64,000 nt of DNA from CAVVGZ01 sp963841845 (lineage in GTDB: Bacteria; Chloroflexota; Anaerolineae; Anaerolineales; Anaerolineaceae). The position numbers and the translations under genes are program-made. Positions within the stretch are counted from its first letter, which is position 1. Each line of letters starts with the position of its first letter. Under the pieces are notes generated by a model. That model was not told the origin of the DNA, did not search any database, and saw nothing but the letters and a program-made list of their open reading frames with translations. This document shows, one piece after another, positions 43,737 through 52,116 of this stretch. The stretch covers positions 248,001 to 312,000 of the forward strand of contig CAWJEG010000012.1 of the NCBI GenBank assembly GCA_963841845.1, written 5' to 3'.

Positions 43737-44797
43737 ATGAAGGCACACATCGTAACGTTACCCGGGGATGGTATTGGTCCCGAAGTCATCCGTGAGGCAG
43801 TACGCGTATTGGCTGCCATTGCCGGAAAATTCAACCATGAATTTTCATTCGAGGAATACCTGATTGGCGGGTGCTCTATTGATCAGTATGGGACCGCTTT
43901 AACCGAGACTCCACCCTTGGTGCATGTAAAAAAGCTGACGCAGTCCTGCTTGGAGCCGTTGGGGGTCCACAGTGGGATGACCCGGCTGCGACAATAAGAC
44001 CAGAGCAGGGATTACTGGGTTTGAGAAAAGGTCTGCAGGTATTTGCCAATCTTCGTCCGGTGAAGATATACCCTTCGCTGAGTAACGCATCTCCCATCAA
44101 AGCAGAGCTGCTGACAGGTGTTGATTTGATTGTCGTCCGCGAACTGACTGGAGGTTTATATTTTGGCCAACCCAAGGGCAGGTACCTGGAGGATAAACAT
44201 GAGAGGGCAGTCGACACCCTTGAATATTATGATTTTGAAATTCGACGGGTAATAGAATTGGCTTTTTCCCTGGCAGGAAAACGGCGTGGAAAAGTAACCT
44301 CTGTTGACAAGGCTAATGTGCTTGAATCATCCAGACTGTGGCGCCAAATTGCCATCCAGATTGGCAAGGAAAATCCGGAAATTGTCCTTGAACACATGTT
44401 GGTTGATACTGCATCCATGCGATTGATCAGCAGTCCATCCAAATTTGATGTTATAGTCACAGAAAACATGTTTGGGGATATTCTTACCGACGAAGCATCT
44501 GTTTTAGCCGGATCCATGGGATTGCTTCCGTCGGCATCGCTTGGTTCAAGCGGCCCGGGGTTATTTGAGCCAATCCATGGTTCTGCTCCGGATATTACCG
44601 GGAAAGGTATCGCAAATCCCCTGGGTGCAATCCTCAGTGCTGCAATGCTCTTAAGGCATTCCTTGAAATTGGAGAATGAAGCCGGAGCTATTGAAAACTC
44701 AGTTGATAAGGTGATAGAGACCAGGGAACTTACGGTTGACCTCGGCGGAAAAATGTCCACCATTCAAATTACCGATGCGGTGATTGATTTGATATAA
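43737..44797 (+). CDS. leuB: 3-isopropylmalate dehydrogenase (frameshifted)
   Basis: LeuB oxidises and decarboxylates 3-isopropylmalate with NAD. The 5' part encodes IVTLPGDGIGPEVIREAVRVL and FEEYLIGGCSIDQYG, then breaks at about 43905-43910 and ends at 43997. The correct continuation STLGACKKADAVLLGAVGGP, WDDPAATIRPEQGLLGLR and all the rest is in a second frame to 44797, including FANLRPVKIYPSL, LIVVRELTGGLYFGQPKG, VTSVDKANVLESSRLWR and VTENMFGDILTDEASVLAGSMG. One missing base around GAGACTCC restores an intact ~353-aa enzyme. Everything else is conserved, so I infer a sequencing error or very recent mutation; a real break would cause leucine and isoleucine auxotrophy. Confidence 0.93.
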
Positions 44798-44851
44798 AAT
44801 AGATAGTGTTTTGGTCGATAGATCCAGTAACCCAATCTTCAGGAGGATGCA

Positions 44852-45781
44852 ATGGATGTAAATTCAAAATATATTTGGATGAATGGAGAATTATTGGAGT
44901 TTGAAAAAGCTACCGTTCATTTTCTTAGCGCCGCGTTACATTTTGGTTTAGGTGTTTTCGAGGGTATCCGCTGTTATGCTACAGATGATGGACCGGCTGT
45001 ATTTCGTTTAAAGGAACATATGCAGCGGCTCGCTGATTCAGCAAAAATTCTTGGAGTAAGAAAATTACCTTATTCTGTTGATGAGTTGTGCGAAGCAGTG
45101 AAATTAACGGTGGTTGCTAATGGTTTCGATGAATGTTATATCCGACCATTAATATATATGGGTGGGAGTAATTCAGATTTAAATGTGGATACCTACAACC
45201 CAATGATTGGGATTGCTGTATGGGAATGGAAAGGTTTTTTAGGGGCAGAAGCCAGGGAAAAAGGAATCAAGGTTCATGTATCCTCATTCACGCGCCATCA
45301 CCCGAATGTTATGATGACAAAAGCCAAGGTTACAGGAAATTATGTAAACAGCGTTCTTGCCAAGACTGAGGCCGTCCGGCTAGGTTTTGCGGAAGCAATT
45401 TTACTTGATCCGGAAGGGTTTGTTGCCGAATGTGCCGGTGAGAACCTTTTTACAGTTAGGAAAGGGAAACTGGTTACTCCACCTAAAGCCACTGTACTTG
45501 AAGGGATAACCCGGGACAGCGTAATCACCATTGCTAATGATTTAAATATCGGTGTTGTGGAAGAACCCATCTCTCGTGACCAATTATATATATCTGATGA
45601 GCTATTTGTTACCGGTTCAGCGGCAGAATGCCTGGCTATTACAGAAGTGGATTTCCGTGTGATTGGCGATGGCAGGATGGGTCCAATCACGCGCCTTATT
45701 CAAAAGAACTATCACGATGCCATTCATGGTCACTCACCAAGGTCGGGTGAATGGTTGGATTTTGTAAAAAAATCCAGATAA
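44852..45781 (+). CDS. ilvE: Branched-chain amino-acid aminotransferase
   Basis: Fold-type IV PLP aminotransferase catalysing the last step to valine, leucine and isoleucine. YIWMNGELLEFEKATVHFL and ALHFGLGVFEGIRCY open the protein; the PLP Lys is in MMTKAKVTGNYVNSVLAK; VAECAGENLFTVRKGKLVTP and the phosphate-binding FVTGSAAECLAI follow. 309 aa, normal. AGGAGG stands seven bases before the ATG. It closes the operon, followed by a strong terminator. Confidence 0.96.
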   Translation: MDVNSKYIWMNGELLEFEKATVHFLSAALHFGLGVFEGIRCYATDDGPAVFRLKEHMQRLADSAKILGVRKLPYSVDELCEAVKLTVVANGFDECYIRPLIYMGGSNSDLNVDTYNPMIGIAVWEWKGFLGAEAREKGIKVHVSSFTRHHPNVMMTKAKVTGNYVNSVLAKTEAVRLGFAEAILLDPEGFVAECAGENLFTVRKGKLVTPPKATVLEGITRDSVITIANDLNIGVVEEPISRDQLYISDELFVTGSAAECLAITEVDFRVIGDGRMGPITRLIQKNYHDAIHGHSPRSGEWLDFVKKSR

Positions 45782-45811
45782 TTAATTTTGTTTGATGTTC
45801 ACAGCGAAATG

Positions 45812-45846
45812 GAGCAGGAACTCGAATGAGTTCCTGCTCTTAATCT
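45812..45846 (+). terminator. Intrinsic terminator of the ilv-leu operon
   Basis: Perfect 12-bp stem GAGCAGGAACTC (45812-45823) with GAGTTCCTGCTC (45828-45839), tetraloop GAAT, then TTAATCT. The T-run is short but the stem is very stable. Confidence 0.85.
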
Positions 45847-45924
45847 GGATCGGTAAGGACCTGGAGGATAGATTTTGAAAAAATATTGGATTTTATAGAA
45901 TTAAGGTTCCTGTTTCAAATTCCC

Positions 45925-45953
45925 AAAAAAACCGGAAAAAGAGAGGTTTTTTT
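45925..45953 (+). terminator. Second terminator-like hairpin before the MBL hydrolase
   Basis: AAAAAAACC (45925-45933) pairs with GGTTTTTTT (45945-45953), giving a 9-bp stem that runs into its own T-tract. It overlaps the -35 box of the next promoter by two bases. Confidence 0.5.
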
Positions 45954-45980
45954 GACTTTTTATTTTATTTATGCTATTCT
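45952..45980 (+). promoter_or_regulatory. Promoter of the MBL-fold hydrolase gene
   Basis: -35 TTGACT (45952-45957), 17-base spacer, -10 TATTCT (45975-45980), 42 bases before ATG 46023. Confidence 0.7.
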
Positions 45981-46022
45981 ACTTACTGACCACTTTTAAG
46001 ATCTGCTGCAGGATGGGTGAAC

Positions 46023-46879
46023 ATGCAAAGAGAACGAGTTTCCGAAAATGTATACTGGTTTCAAAGCGACCTTTACGCGCAAGTAACTTCTGGAGTAATC
46101 GCCGGACCTAATTGGGCAGTTCTGGTTGACACACTGGCTATTCCAGAAGAAACCCTGGGCATACGTTCATTCATTGAGGAAGATCTGAATATCCCGGTGC
46201 GATACATCATAAATACTCATCACCATGCAGATCATACCTGGGGAAATTGTTACTTCCCAGGTGCCACAATTATTGCCAGTGATACTTGTCGTCAATTAAT
46301 AATCGAGAAAGGTATTCCGGCTCTGGAAAATGCCAAGAAACAAAATCCTGCGTTTAAGCTGACAAAAATAGTCCCCCCCAAATTACAATAAACCACGGGC
46401 AGCTTTCTTTGCGGGTCGGAAAAAAGAACTTGCTTTTATTTCCGACTCCTGGAAATAGCCCGGACGCAATTTCCGTTTTGGTGGAAGAGGATCGGGTTTT
46501 ATTTGCAGGGGATGCCTACATGCCAATACCATATATAGTCGATGGTGATATTGACGAATTAGCAGCCACGATTAAACATATCGGAAAAATGGGTCTTGAA
46601 AATATTATCCAGGGGCACGGTGACATCATTTTACGGGGTGAGATCGAAGAAAACGCAAAAGAAAACCTGAATTATTTATCTTGCCTGCGCAAAGGTGTAC
46701 GAAATGCCCTAAAAAGGAAAAATCCTGAAGAAGCGCTGGAAACAATTGATATTGAGTCATGTGGTAAAAATCGGGTATTCCTGGGTGGATTGGCCCTAGA
46801 ACTTCATAGAAGGAATGTTCTTTATTTATTCAAAAAGCTAAAAAGTGAAGAAATGCAGCAAATTGACTTGCCTTTGTAA
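46023..46879 (+). CDS. Metallo-beta-lactamase-fold hydrolase (frameshifted at a C7 tract)
   Basis: MBL-fold enzyme of unknown substrate. The zinc motif NTHHHADHTWGN is present at about residue 67, followed by TPGNSPDAISV (in place of the usual TPGHT), FAGDAY and a C-terminal IIQGHGDIILRGE. The first frame starts at ATG 46023 (behind GGATGGG) and ends at 46391 right after seven C residues (46373-46379). The second frame, from the C-tract to 46879, gives QITINHGQLSLRVG joined to KKNLLLFPTPG, the expected core strand order. One extra C would restore a ~286-aa protein. The homopolymer makes a sequencing error likely; slipped-strand switching is the biological alternative. Confidence 0.82.
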
Positions 46880-46895
46880 ATGGATAAATCACGAT

Positions 46896-47558
46896 TCAGG
46901 CTTCCCTCATTTTTCGTTTAGCCCGAAATCCCACCTTACGTTCGGTTCCGTTGCGAAGACGTTCAAGGTTGGGACGTAATGCCCATAAACACATAATAAG
47001 GGCGGCCACCCCATAAAATACAAATGCCCAGGATCCGGAATCAAATAATGCCAGATATAGGAAAATAAGGGTGGTGAATACAGCAATACTGATCGTTGCC
47101 ACTGAAGCATAACCAACTACAAGGAAAACAGTCAGGGAAAGCGGGAAGATTATTAATCCGCAGTAAGGCCAAATCCCAATAGCACCCCCGAAAGTGGTGG
47201 CGCCCCCTGCTCCCCCGCGAAACTTGATATGCCCATTTTCATTTCGCTCAATTAAAAAAATGGAGTAATTATGACCAAGGATCGCCATTAGCGGTGCGAT
47301 TGCCAGCATCCATTCTGACCCCGGAATTAACCAACGCGCAACCCAGCAGGCTGAAAATCCTTTAAGAACATCCATTATTCCGGTAATCACTCCAGAGACT
47401 ACACCAGCTGCCCGCATAACGTTGGTCCCGCCGGTTCTCCCGCTTTCGATTGATCGAATATCTTTCCCGGTTACAATTTTTACAATAATCAACCCAAATG
47501 GTATTGATCCAATCAAATATGAAAGAACCAGTACTGCCAAAGGCTGCCAGACTTGCAT
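46896..47558 (-). CDS. plsY: Acyl-phosphate:glycerol-3-phosphate acyltransferase
   Basis: PlsY is the membrane enzyme that starts phospholipid synthesis by acylating glycerol-3-phosphate from acyl-phosphate. It has five or more membrane helices and the family motifs LIGSIPFGLIIVKI, SGRTGGTNVMRAAG (motif 1, normally SGN-x-GATN), and LGHNYSIFL. The glycine-rich motif reads FRGGAGGATTFGG instead of the usual GGKGVAT, with the Lys replaced. The start is ATG 47558 or GTG 47561, both suitably placed after GGAGG (47569-47573). A basic C-terminal tail extends it to about 220 aa. Confidence 0.88.
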   Translation of the reverse strand: MQVWQPLAVLVLSYLIGSIPFGLIIVKIVTGKDIRSIESGRTGGTNVMRAAGVVSGVITGIMDVLKGFSACWVARWLIPGSEWMLAIAPLMAILGHNYSIFLIERNENGHIKFRGGAGGATTFGGAIGIWPYCGLIIFPLSLTVFLVVGYASVATISIAVFTTLIFLYLALFDSGSWAFVFYGVAALIMCLWALRPNLERLRNGTERKVGFRAKRKMREA

Positions 47559-47577
47559 CACACCATACCTCCACAAT

Positions 47578-48015
47578 TTATTCGATCCATTTTATGGAAA
47601 TTTCCCGATACTGGTTTTCTTCAATTAAATAACCCGCAAATGTCCATTTTGATTCTAATTTGCACACAATTAATGTTACTACATTTGGGTACATGAATTT
47701 ATTCAAATCTGTTTGAGAAGGAAAGGAACCCCCTCTCGGATGAGAATGATATATGGCGAGAATGTCTAAATCCTTTTCGTCGATGTAAATGAACGCATTG
47801 AGCTGCTCATTTGGATCCATGAGATATCGGGTAGGTTCGTGGAGTACATTGGTAATGCTTATAACAAGTTCTACCCGGTTGTTTTTTCCAGCAAGAATCC
47901 CACAACCTTCATCGGGAAAAACTCTTTCCAGGTGGTCAATTATCTCAGGTAACACCGATAAGGGAATTTCCAGGAAGGTTATTGTGTGATCAGCATCAAA
48001 ATCCCGATCGTCCAT
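47578..48015 (-). CDS. JAMM/Mov34-family metallopeptidase-like protein
   Basis: A 145-aa JAB/MPN+ domain protein with the complete JAMM zinc site: the Glu in FPDEGCGILAGKNNR and HSHPRGGSFPSQTD (H-x-HP, Ser, Asp). Such bacterial M67-type proteins cleave C-terminal extensions of ubiquitin-like or sulfur-carrier proteins, or act on related isopeptide bonds. No ThiS/MoaD-like gene is adjacent, so the target is unknown. Its start overlaps the end of the upstream membrane-protein gene by 37 bases, and it ends 20 bases before plsY, suggesting a leftward operon. Confidence 0.88.
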   Translation of the reverse strand: MDDRDFDADHTITFLEIPLSVLPEIIDHLERVFPDEGCGILAGKNNRVELVISITNVLHEPTRYLMDPNEQLNAFIYIDEKDLDILAIYHSHPRGGSFPSQTDLNKFMYPNVVTLIVCKLESKWTFAGYLIEENQYREISIKWIE

Positions 48016-48815
48016 AATAATCCGTTCATAAGTACTGGTTCAATCCAAAGTGTACGCCAGTCTTGACCTTCTTCCAGTCCGCCGGCAAGGCTGGTTAATC
48101 CATAAGCTGGACCGGAAAGAAATAAACCATAGACAAGAGGTTGTAATGGCCAGTAATGTAATCCAATAACCAGATGTCCAACGACAACTGCTATCGCCAA
48201 TGCCCAGTCATAACACCAACGACCCCCAAGTCGTAAATATAAGGTGCGTAAACTTACTGCAGTCATTCCTAAAACCAAAGATGGAAGCAGTAAGTATAAA
48301 CGCACTTCAGCGTTTCGAAACGATATTGCCAGGATGAGAAATAGACTGAAAGATACTGCCGTCAATCCTATGGATGCAAGGGTGTTTCTGGGGTCAGTTA
48401 CATCCACCACATGATATTCTGCAATAAACACCAGAATGAGGAGTAATCCACCAAATCCAAATACAACCCACCACGCCACGTTGACATCTAAAGTGCTTAA
48501 TGGAATTCCGATTGCCCAGGCAGTAAATGCGGGAATGATCCAATGCTGCATGGCATCATCTTTCGAATATTTCGGGTGGCTGTGTAAGAGCCAATCAGAC
48601 CCAACTCCCGCCATAACAGCTACCAGAAGCGATAGTAATGTGGAAGAATTAATCGGTAGCGAAAAATTGATGCCCAGGAATTGAATCGATAAAGTCCTGG
48701 CCGGAATGTTGATGAATGGAATTACTGCATAAACCAAAAGGATCATCGCTGAAAGCACACTCAAACGATTTAAATCCGGGTAGGAATAATCTTCATTCAT
48801 AATTTTTGTTGCCAA
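47979..48815 (-). CDS. Polytopic membrane protein of unknown function
   Basis: A 278-aa protein with about eight to nine hydrophobic helices. After a short cytoplasmic N terminus come YAVIPFINIPARTLSIQFLG, LLVAVMAGVGSDWLLHSHP and YSKDDAMQHWIIPAFTAWAIG; the segment GGRWCYDWALAIAVVVGH and the C terminus GLHYWPLQPLVYGLFLSG hold several Trp/Tyr/His residues near membrane ends. I do not recognise the family. Gene order (membrane protein, JAMM protein, plsY) is the only functional hint. Confidence 0.65.
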   Translation of the reverse strand: MATKIMNEDYSYPDLNRLSVLSAMILLVYAVIPFINIPARTLSIQFLGINFSLPINSSTLLSLLVAVMAGVGSDWLLHSHPKYSKDDAMQHWIIPAFTAWAIGIPLSTLDVNVAWWVVFGFGGLLLILVFIAEYHVVDVTDPRNTLASIGLTAVSFSLFLILAISFRNAEVRLYLLLPSLVLGMTAVSLRTLYLRLGGRWCYDWALAIAVVVGHLVIGLHYWPLQPLVYGLFLSGPAYGLTSLAGGLEEGQDWRTLWIEPVLMNGLLWTIGILMLITQ

Positions 48816-48939
48816 CCATTGTTTGGTTATTAAAGTGAATTATAACAAATTGCCTTGGTCCAACAAATGTTGGACGCAAATCAATTTGATGGAACAAATT
48901 TTTTATTTTACACAGTCAAACTGGGAAAATGAATGAGAT

Positions 48940-49980
48940 ATGGTAAAATTTAATATTATTATGCAGATAAACTCAGTCCAATCACCGGTGACATCGCCTC
49001 CCAGAATAATTACATCGATCTTAGCAGGATTCAATGCAGTTGCAAACAATATATATTTAATATTGATGCCAATTGTTTTGGATTTGTTCCTGCTATTCGG
49101 TCCCAAGCTGCGTCTTAAAAACGTGTTAGACCCATATCTGCAGGAAGCCATCAGAAACCTCAGCACATTCAATTCTGCTGAGATGATGGATATGGTAGAT
49201 TTGACAAGGGAAATGTGGACTGCTTTTTTGACAGAATACAATCTTTTCAGCTTATTAAGAACCTTTCCTATTGGCATACCCAGTCTGCTGGCAGGACAAC
49301 CCATCCAATCCTCACCCATAGGAAGGTCCGTTATATTGGATGTAAATACCTGGGGAGAATTAATTCTTTACGGTATCCTGCTGATATTGATAGGGATATC
49401 TTTTGGCAGCATCTATTTCAATGAGGTGGAGCGTAATTCAAGGGATAGTAAACGACCATATTCATATCAAGTTTCAATCTGGCAAATTATCCAAAGTTAT
49501 TTATTGACAGCTATCCTGCTTATCCTCCTGTTATTATTTTTAATACCTGCAAGTATAATCGTGTCCATCATTGCGATTTTTAGTCCTGTTATTGGTCAAA
49601 TATTTCTCCTGCTTGGAATGCTTATCACCATCTGGATATTTATTCCATTGTTTTTTTCCCCTCAAGGGATTTTTGCTTCGCAGCAAAATGCACTTATATC
49701 TGTCATATCAAGTTATCGTCTTATCAAGTCCTACCTGCCGGGAACAGGACTTTTCATGGTGTTGATTCTTCTTATCAGCCAGGGGCTCAATATTATCTGG
49801 TTAATCCCACCCTCCACATCCTGGTTTATTTTGGTTGGAATTGCCGGACATTCCTTTGTCAGTACCAGTTTACTGGCTGCCAGTTTTAACTACTATCTTT
49901 TGGGAACAAACTGGATGAAAGCAGTAATTGAACGACAGTCATCTGTTAAAGAAGTAAAAGCACCAACTGTTTCAAATTAA
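48940..49980 (+). CDS. Polytopic membrane protein of unknown function
   Basis: A 346-aa protein with a polar N-terminal region, a hydrophobic helix near residue 45 (IYLILMPIVLDLFLLFGP), an amphipathic stretch, and five or so further helices (ELILYGILLILIGISFGSIY, LLTAILLILLLLFLIPASII, IAIFSPVIGQIFLLLGMLI, TGLFMVLILLISQGLNIIWL). The layout recalls DUF-type permease-like proteins without a recognised signature. The start may be ATG 48961; neither start has a convincing ribosome-binding site, and TAAAAT at 48945-48950 may be part of a promoter. It lies 18 bases before gyrB and probably shares its transcript. Confidence 0.62.
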   Translation: MVKFNIIMQINSVQSPVTSPPRIITSILAGFNAVANNIYLILMPIVLDLFLLFGPKLRLKNVLDPYLQEAIRNLSTFNSAEMMDMVDLTREMWTAFLTEYNLFSLLRTFPIGIPSLLAGQPIQSSPIGRSVILDVNTWGELILYGILLILIGISFGSIYFNEVERNSRDSKRPYSYQVSIWQIIQSYLLTAILLILLLLFLIPASIIVSIIAIFSPVIGQIFLLLGMLITIWIFIPLFFSPQGIFASQQNALISVISSYRLIKSYLPGTGLFMVLILLISQGLNIIWLIPPSTSWFILVGIAGHSFVSTSLLAASFNYYLLGTNWMKAVIERQSSVKEVKAPTVSN

Positions 49981-49998
49981 CCAATTTGGAGGGTATCT

Positions 49999-51927
49999 GT
50001 GTCACAAAAGCAACCCAATCCACACTCTTTATCCTACAGTGCTCAGGACATTCAAGTCCTTGAAGGGCTGGAAGCCGTTAGACGCCGTCCAGGCATGTAT
50101 GTTGGTGGAACTGACATTAAGGCGCTTCATCATCTCGTTTATGAAGTTGTAGATAATTCAATCGATGAGGCTTTGGCAAAAGAATGCGACAACATCACAA
50201 TTACCATTCATACCGACAGCAGTGTAACAGTCGAGGACAATGGTCGTGGTATCCCTGTAGACCTCCATCCGGAAAAGAAGAAATCAGCATTGGAAGTAGT
50301 AATGACCACCCTTCATGCAGGCGCTAAGTTTGGCGGGGGAGGATATAAAGTTTCTGGAGGTTTGCATGGTGTGGGTGTGTCTGCAGTAAACGCTCTTTCC
50401 GAATGGTGTGAGGTTGAAGTACGGCGCGATGGGAAAGTTTACTTCCAGAGGTATGAGCGTGGTGTTCCCCAGGAACCAGTAAAAATTATAGGAATTTCAA
50501 AACCAAATGAGACCGGAACGCGGACAAGCTATCGCTTTGACAGATTAATTTTCAAGGAAGAAATTGATTATCGATTTGAAACTTTAGCCCAACGATTCCG
50601 CGAGATGGCATTTGTCACCCGCAACGCCCAAATTAAATTAATAGATGAGCGGACAGACCGGGAAGCCACTTTTTACTTTGAAGGCGGAATTCGCTCATTT
50701 GTACGATTCTTAAACCGAAACCGGGAAGTCCTGCACATACCTGTTTACGCAGAAAAAGAAATCGACGGTATTGGAGTTGAAGCATCTATACAATATACGG
50801 ACGCATATTCAGAATCCGTTTATTCCTTCGCAAATACGATCAACACTATAGATGGCGGAACACACCTTACCGGACTTCGCTCAGCAATTACAAGAGTAAT
50901 AAATGATTATGCAAGACGCTCCAATTTATTAAAAGAATCTGATGCCAACTTTTCAGGGGAAGATACAAGGGAAGGTCTAACTGCCATCATCAGTGTAAAA
51001 CATCCCGACCCCCAATTTGAAAGTCAGACCAAAGTAAAATTGATGAATCCTGAGGTACAAACCATCACCCAGCAGGTGGTTGTGGAATCCTTCAATACCT
51101 TTTTGGAGGAAAATCCCCAGGCTGCCAAAGCAATCATCCAAAAGTGTCTGACATCTGCACGGGCAAGGGATGCTGCGCGAAAAGCTCGTGACCTGGTTAT
51201 CCGAAAATCTGCTCTGGAAAGTCTGACTCTCCCGGGCAAACTGGCGGATTGCTCGGAAAAAGACACGATGAAAACCGAACTATATATCGTTGAAGGAGAC
51301 AGCGCTGGCGGTTCTGCGAAGCAAGGCAGGGATCGACATTTCCAGGCTATATTACCCCTGCGCGGTAAAATCCTAAACACAGAGCGCGCCCGGTTGGATA
51401 AAATCCTTTCCAATAATGAAGTTAAATCCTTAATTTCAGCCTTGGGAACCGGAATTGGAGACAATTTTGATCTTAAGAATTTGCGATATGGCAGGATAAT
51501 CATCATGACTGATGCTGATGTGGACGGCAGCCACATACGCACCTTGCTGCTCACTTTTTTCTTTCGATATATGCAGCCCTTAATCGAAATGGGCCATTTG
51601 TATATTGCCCAGCCACCGCTTTACCGAATCAGTTATAAAAAAGAAACCAAATATGTCTATTCCGATGGGGAAAAAAACCGGATTACAAAAGAACTCGGAC
51701 CAGACACCAAAATATCGCTTCAGCGCTACAAAGGTTTAGGGGAAATGAATCCAACCCAGCTTTGGGAGACAACCATGAACCCAGACAACCGTACCTTGCT
51801 CCAGGTTTCAATAGATGATGCAGCGGCAGCTGACCGCACATTTGACATGTTGATGGGAGCAGCGGTTCCGCCACGTAATCGCTTCATCACAACCCATGCC
51901 AAAGATGTAAGGAACCTCGATGTTTAA
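49999..51927 (+). CDS. gyrB: DNA gyrase subunit B
   Basis: ATPase subunit of the type II topoisomerase that supercoils DNA. GHKL ATPase motifs: YEVVDNSIDEALA, EDNGRGIPVDLHPEKKKSAL, GGLHGVGVSAVNALS. The transducer domain follows, then the TOPRIM domain with EGDSAGGSAKQGRDRHFQAI, PLRGKILNTERARLDK and TDADVDGSHIRTLLLTFF, and the C-terminal LQRYKGLGEMNP. The start is GTG 49999 behind GGAGGG. 642 aa is the compact Gram-positive-type length. gyrA is not adjacent; ParE cannot be fully excluded from sequence alone, but the motif details favour GyrB. Confidence 0.94.
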   Translation: MSQKQPNPHSLSYSAQDIQVLEGLEAVRRRPGMYVGGTDIKALHHLVYEVVDNSIDEALAKECDNITITIHTDSSVTVEDNGRGIPVDLHPEKKKSALEVVMTTLHAGAKFGGGGYKVSGGLHGVGVSAVNALSEWCEVEVRRDGKVYFQRYERGVPQEPVKIIGISKPNETGTRTSYRFDRLIFKEEIDYRFETLAQRFREMAFVTRNAQIKLIDERTDREATFYFEGGIRSFVRFLNRNREVLHIPVYAEKEIDGIGVEASIQYTDAYSESVYSFANTINTIDGGTHLTGLRSAITRVINDYARRSNLLKESDANFSGEDTREGLTAIISVKHPDPQFESQTKVKLMNPEVQTITQQVVVESFNTFLEENPQAAKAIIQKCLTSARARDAARKARDLVIRKSALESLTLPGKLADCSEKDTMKTELYIVEGDSAGGSAKQGRDRHFQAILPLRGKILNTERARLDKILSNNEVKSLISALGTGIGDNFDLKNLRYGRIIIMTDADVDGSHIRTLLLTFFFRYMQPLIEMGHLYIAQPPLYRISYKKETKYVYSDGEKNRITKELGPDTKISLQRYKGLGEMNPTQLWETTMNPDNRTLLQVSIDDAAAADRTFDMLMGAAVPPRNRFITTHAKDVRNLDV

Positions 51928-51992
51928 CAATTCTTCAGGAAATGAGATCCTTCAGTAAGACGATATGTAAACTATACTTGCTCAAAAAATAC

Positions 51993-52021
51993 TTGCATTG
52001 TGCCTGAATATGTGTTAAAAT
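51993..52021 (+). promoter_or_regulatory. Promoter of the nusA-infB operon
   Basis: -35 TTGCAT (51993-51998), 17-base spacer, -10 TAAAAT (52016-52021). It would give a leader of about 90 bases before nusA. Confidence 0.6.
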
Positions 52022-52056
52022 TTTTATGCTATTAGTTGATCATTATCGAACTCAAC

Positions 52057-52084
52057 GAAAAGTGGGCGTCCCCCACTTTTCTTG
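52057..52084 (+). terminator. Hairpin in the gyrB-nusA gap (terminator or nusA leader attenuator)
   Basis: Perfect 10-bp stem GAAAAGTGGG (52057-52066) with CCCACTTTTC (52072-52081), loop CGTCC, then TTG. It lies downstream of the proposed nusA promoter, so besides ending gyrB transcripts it could sit in the nusA leader. The following T-run is poor apart from the TTTTC in the stem itself. Confidence 0.55.
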
Positions 52085-52116
52085 CGTATAAAGGACAATT
52101 AGTTGGAGAAAGTTGA

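Noticed and set aside
43737..44797. Programmed ribosomal frameshift in leuB
   Set aside because: No slippery heptamer or downstream pseudoknot is evident, and other LeuB proteins do not use frameshifting; an indel is simpler.
51024..51554. Minus-strand ORF of 176 codons inside gyrB
   Set aside because: Antisense to the highly conserved TOPRIM region; no family match.
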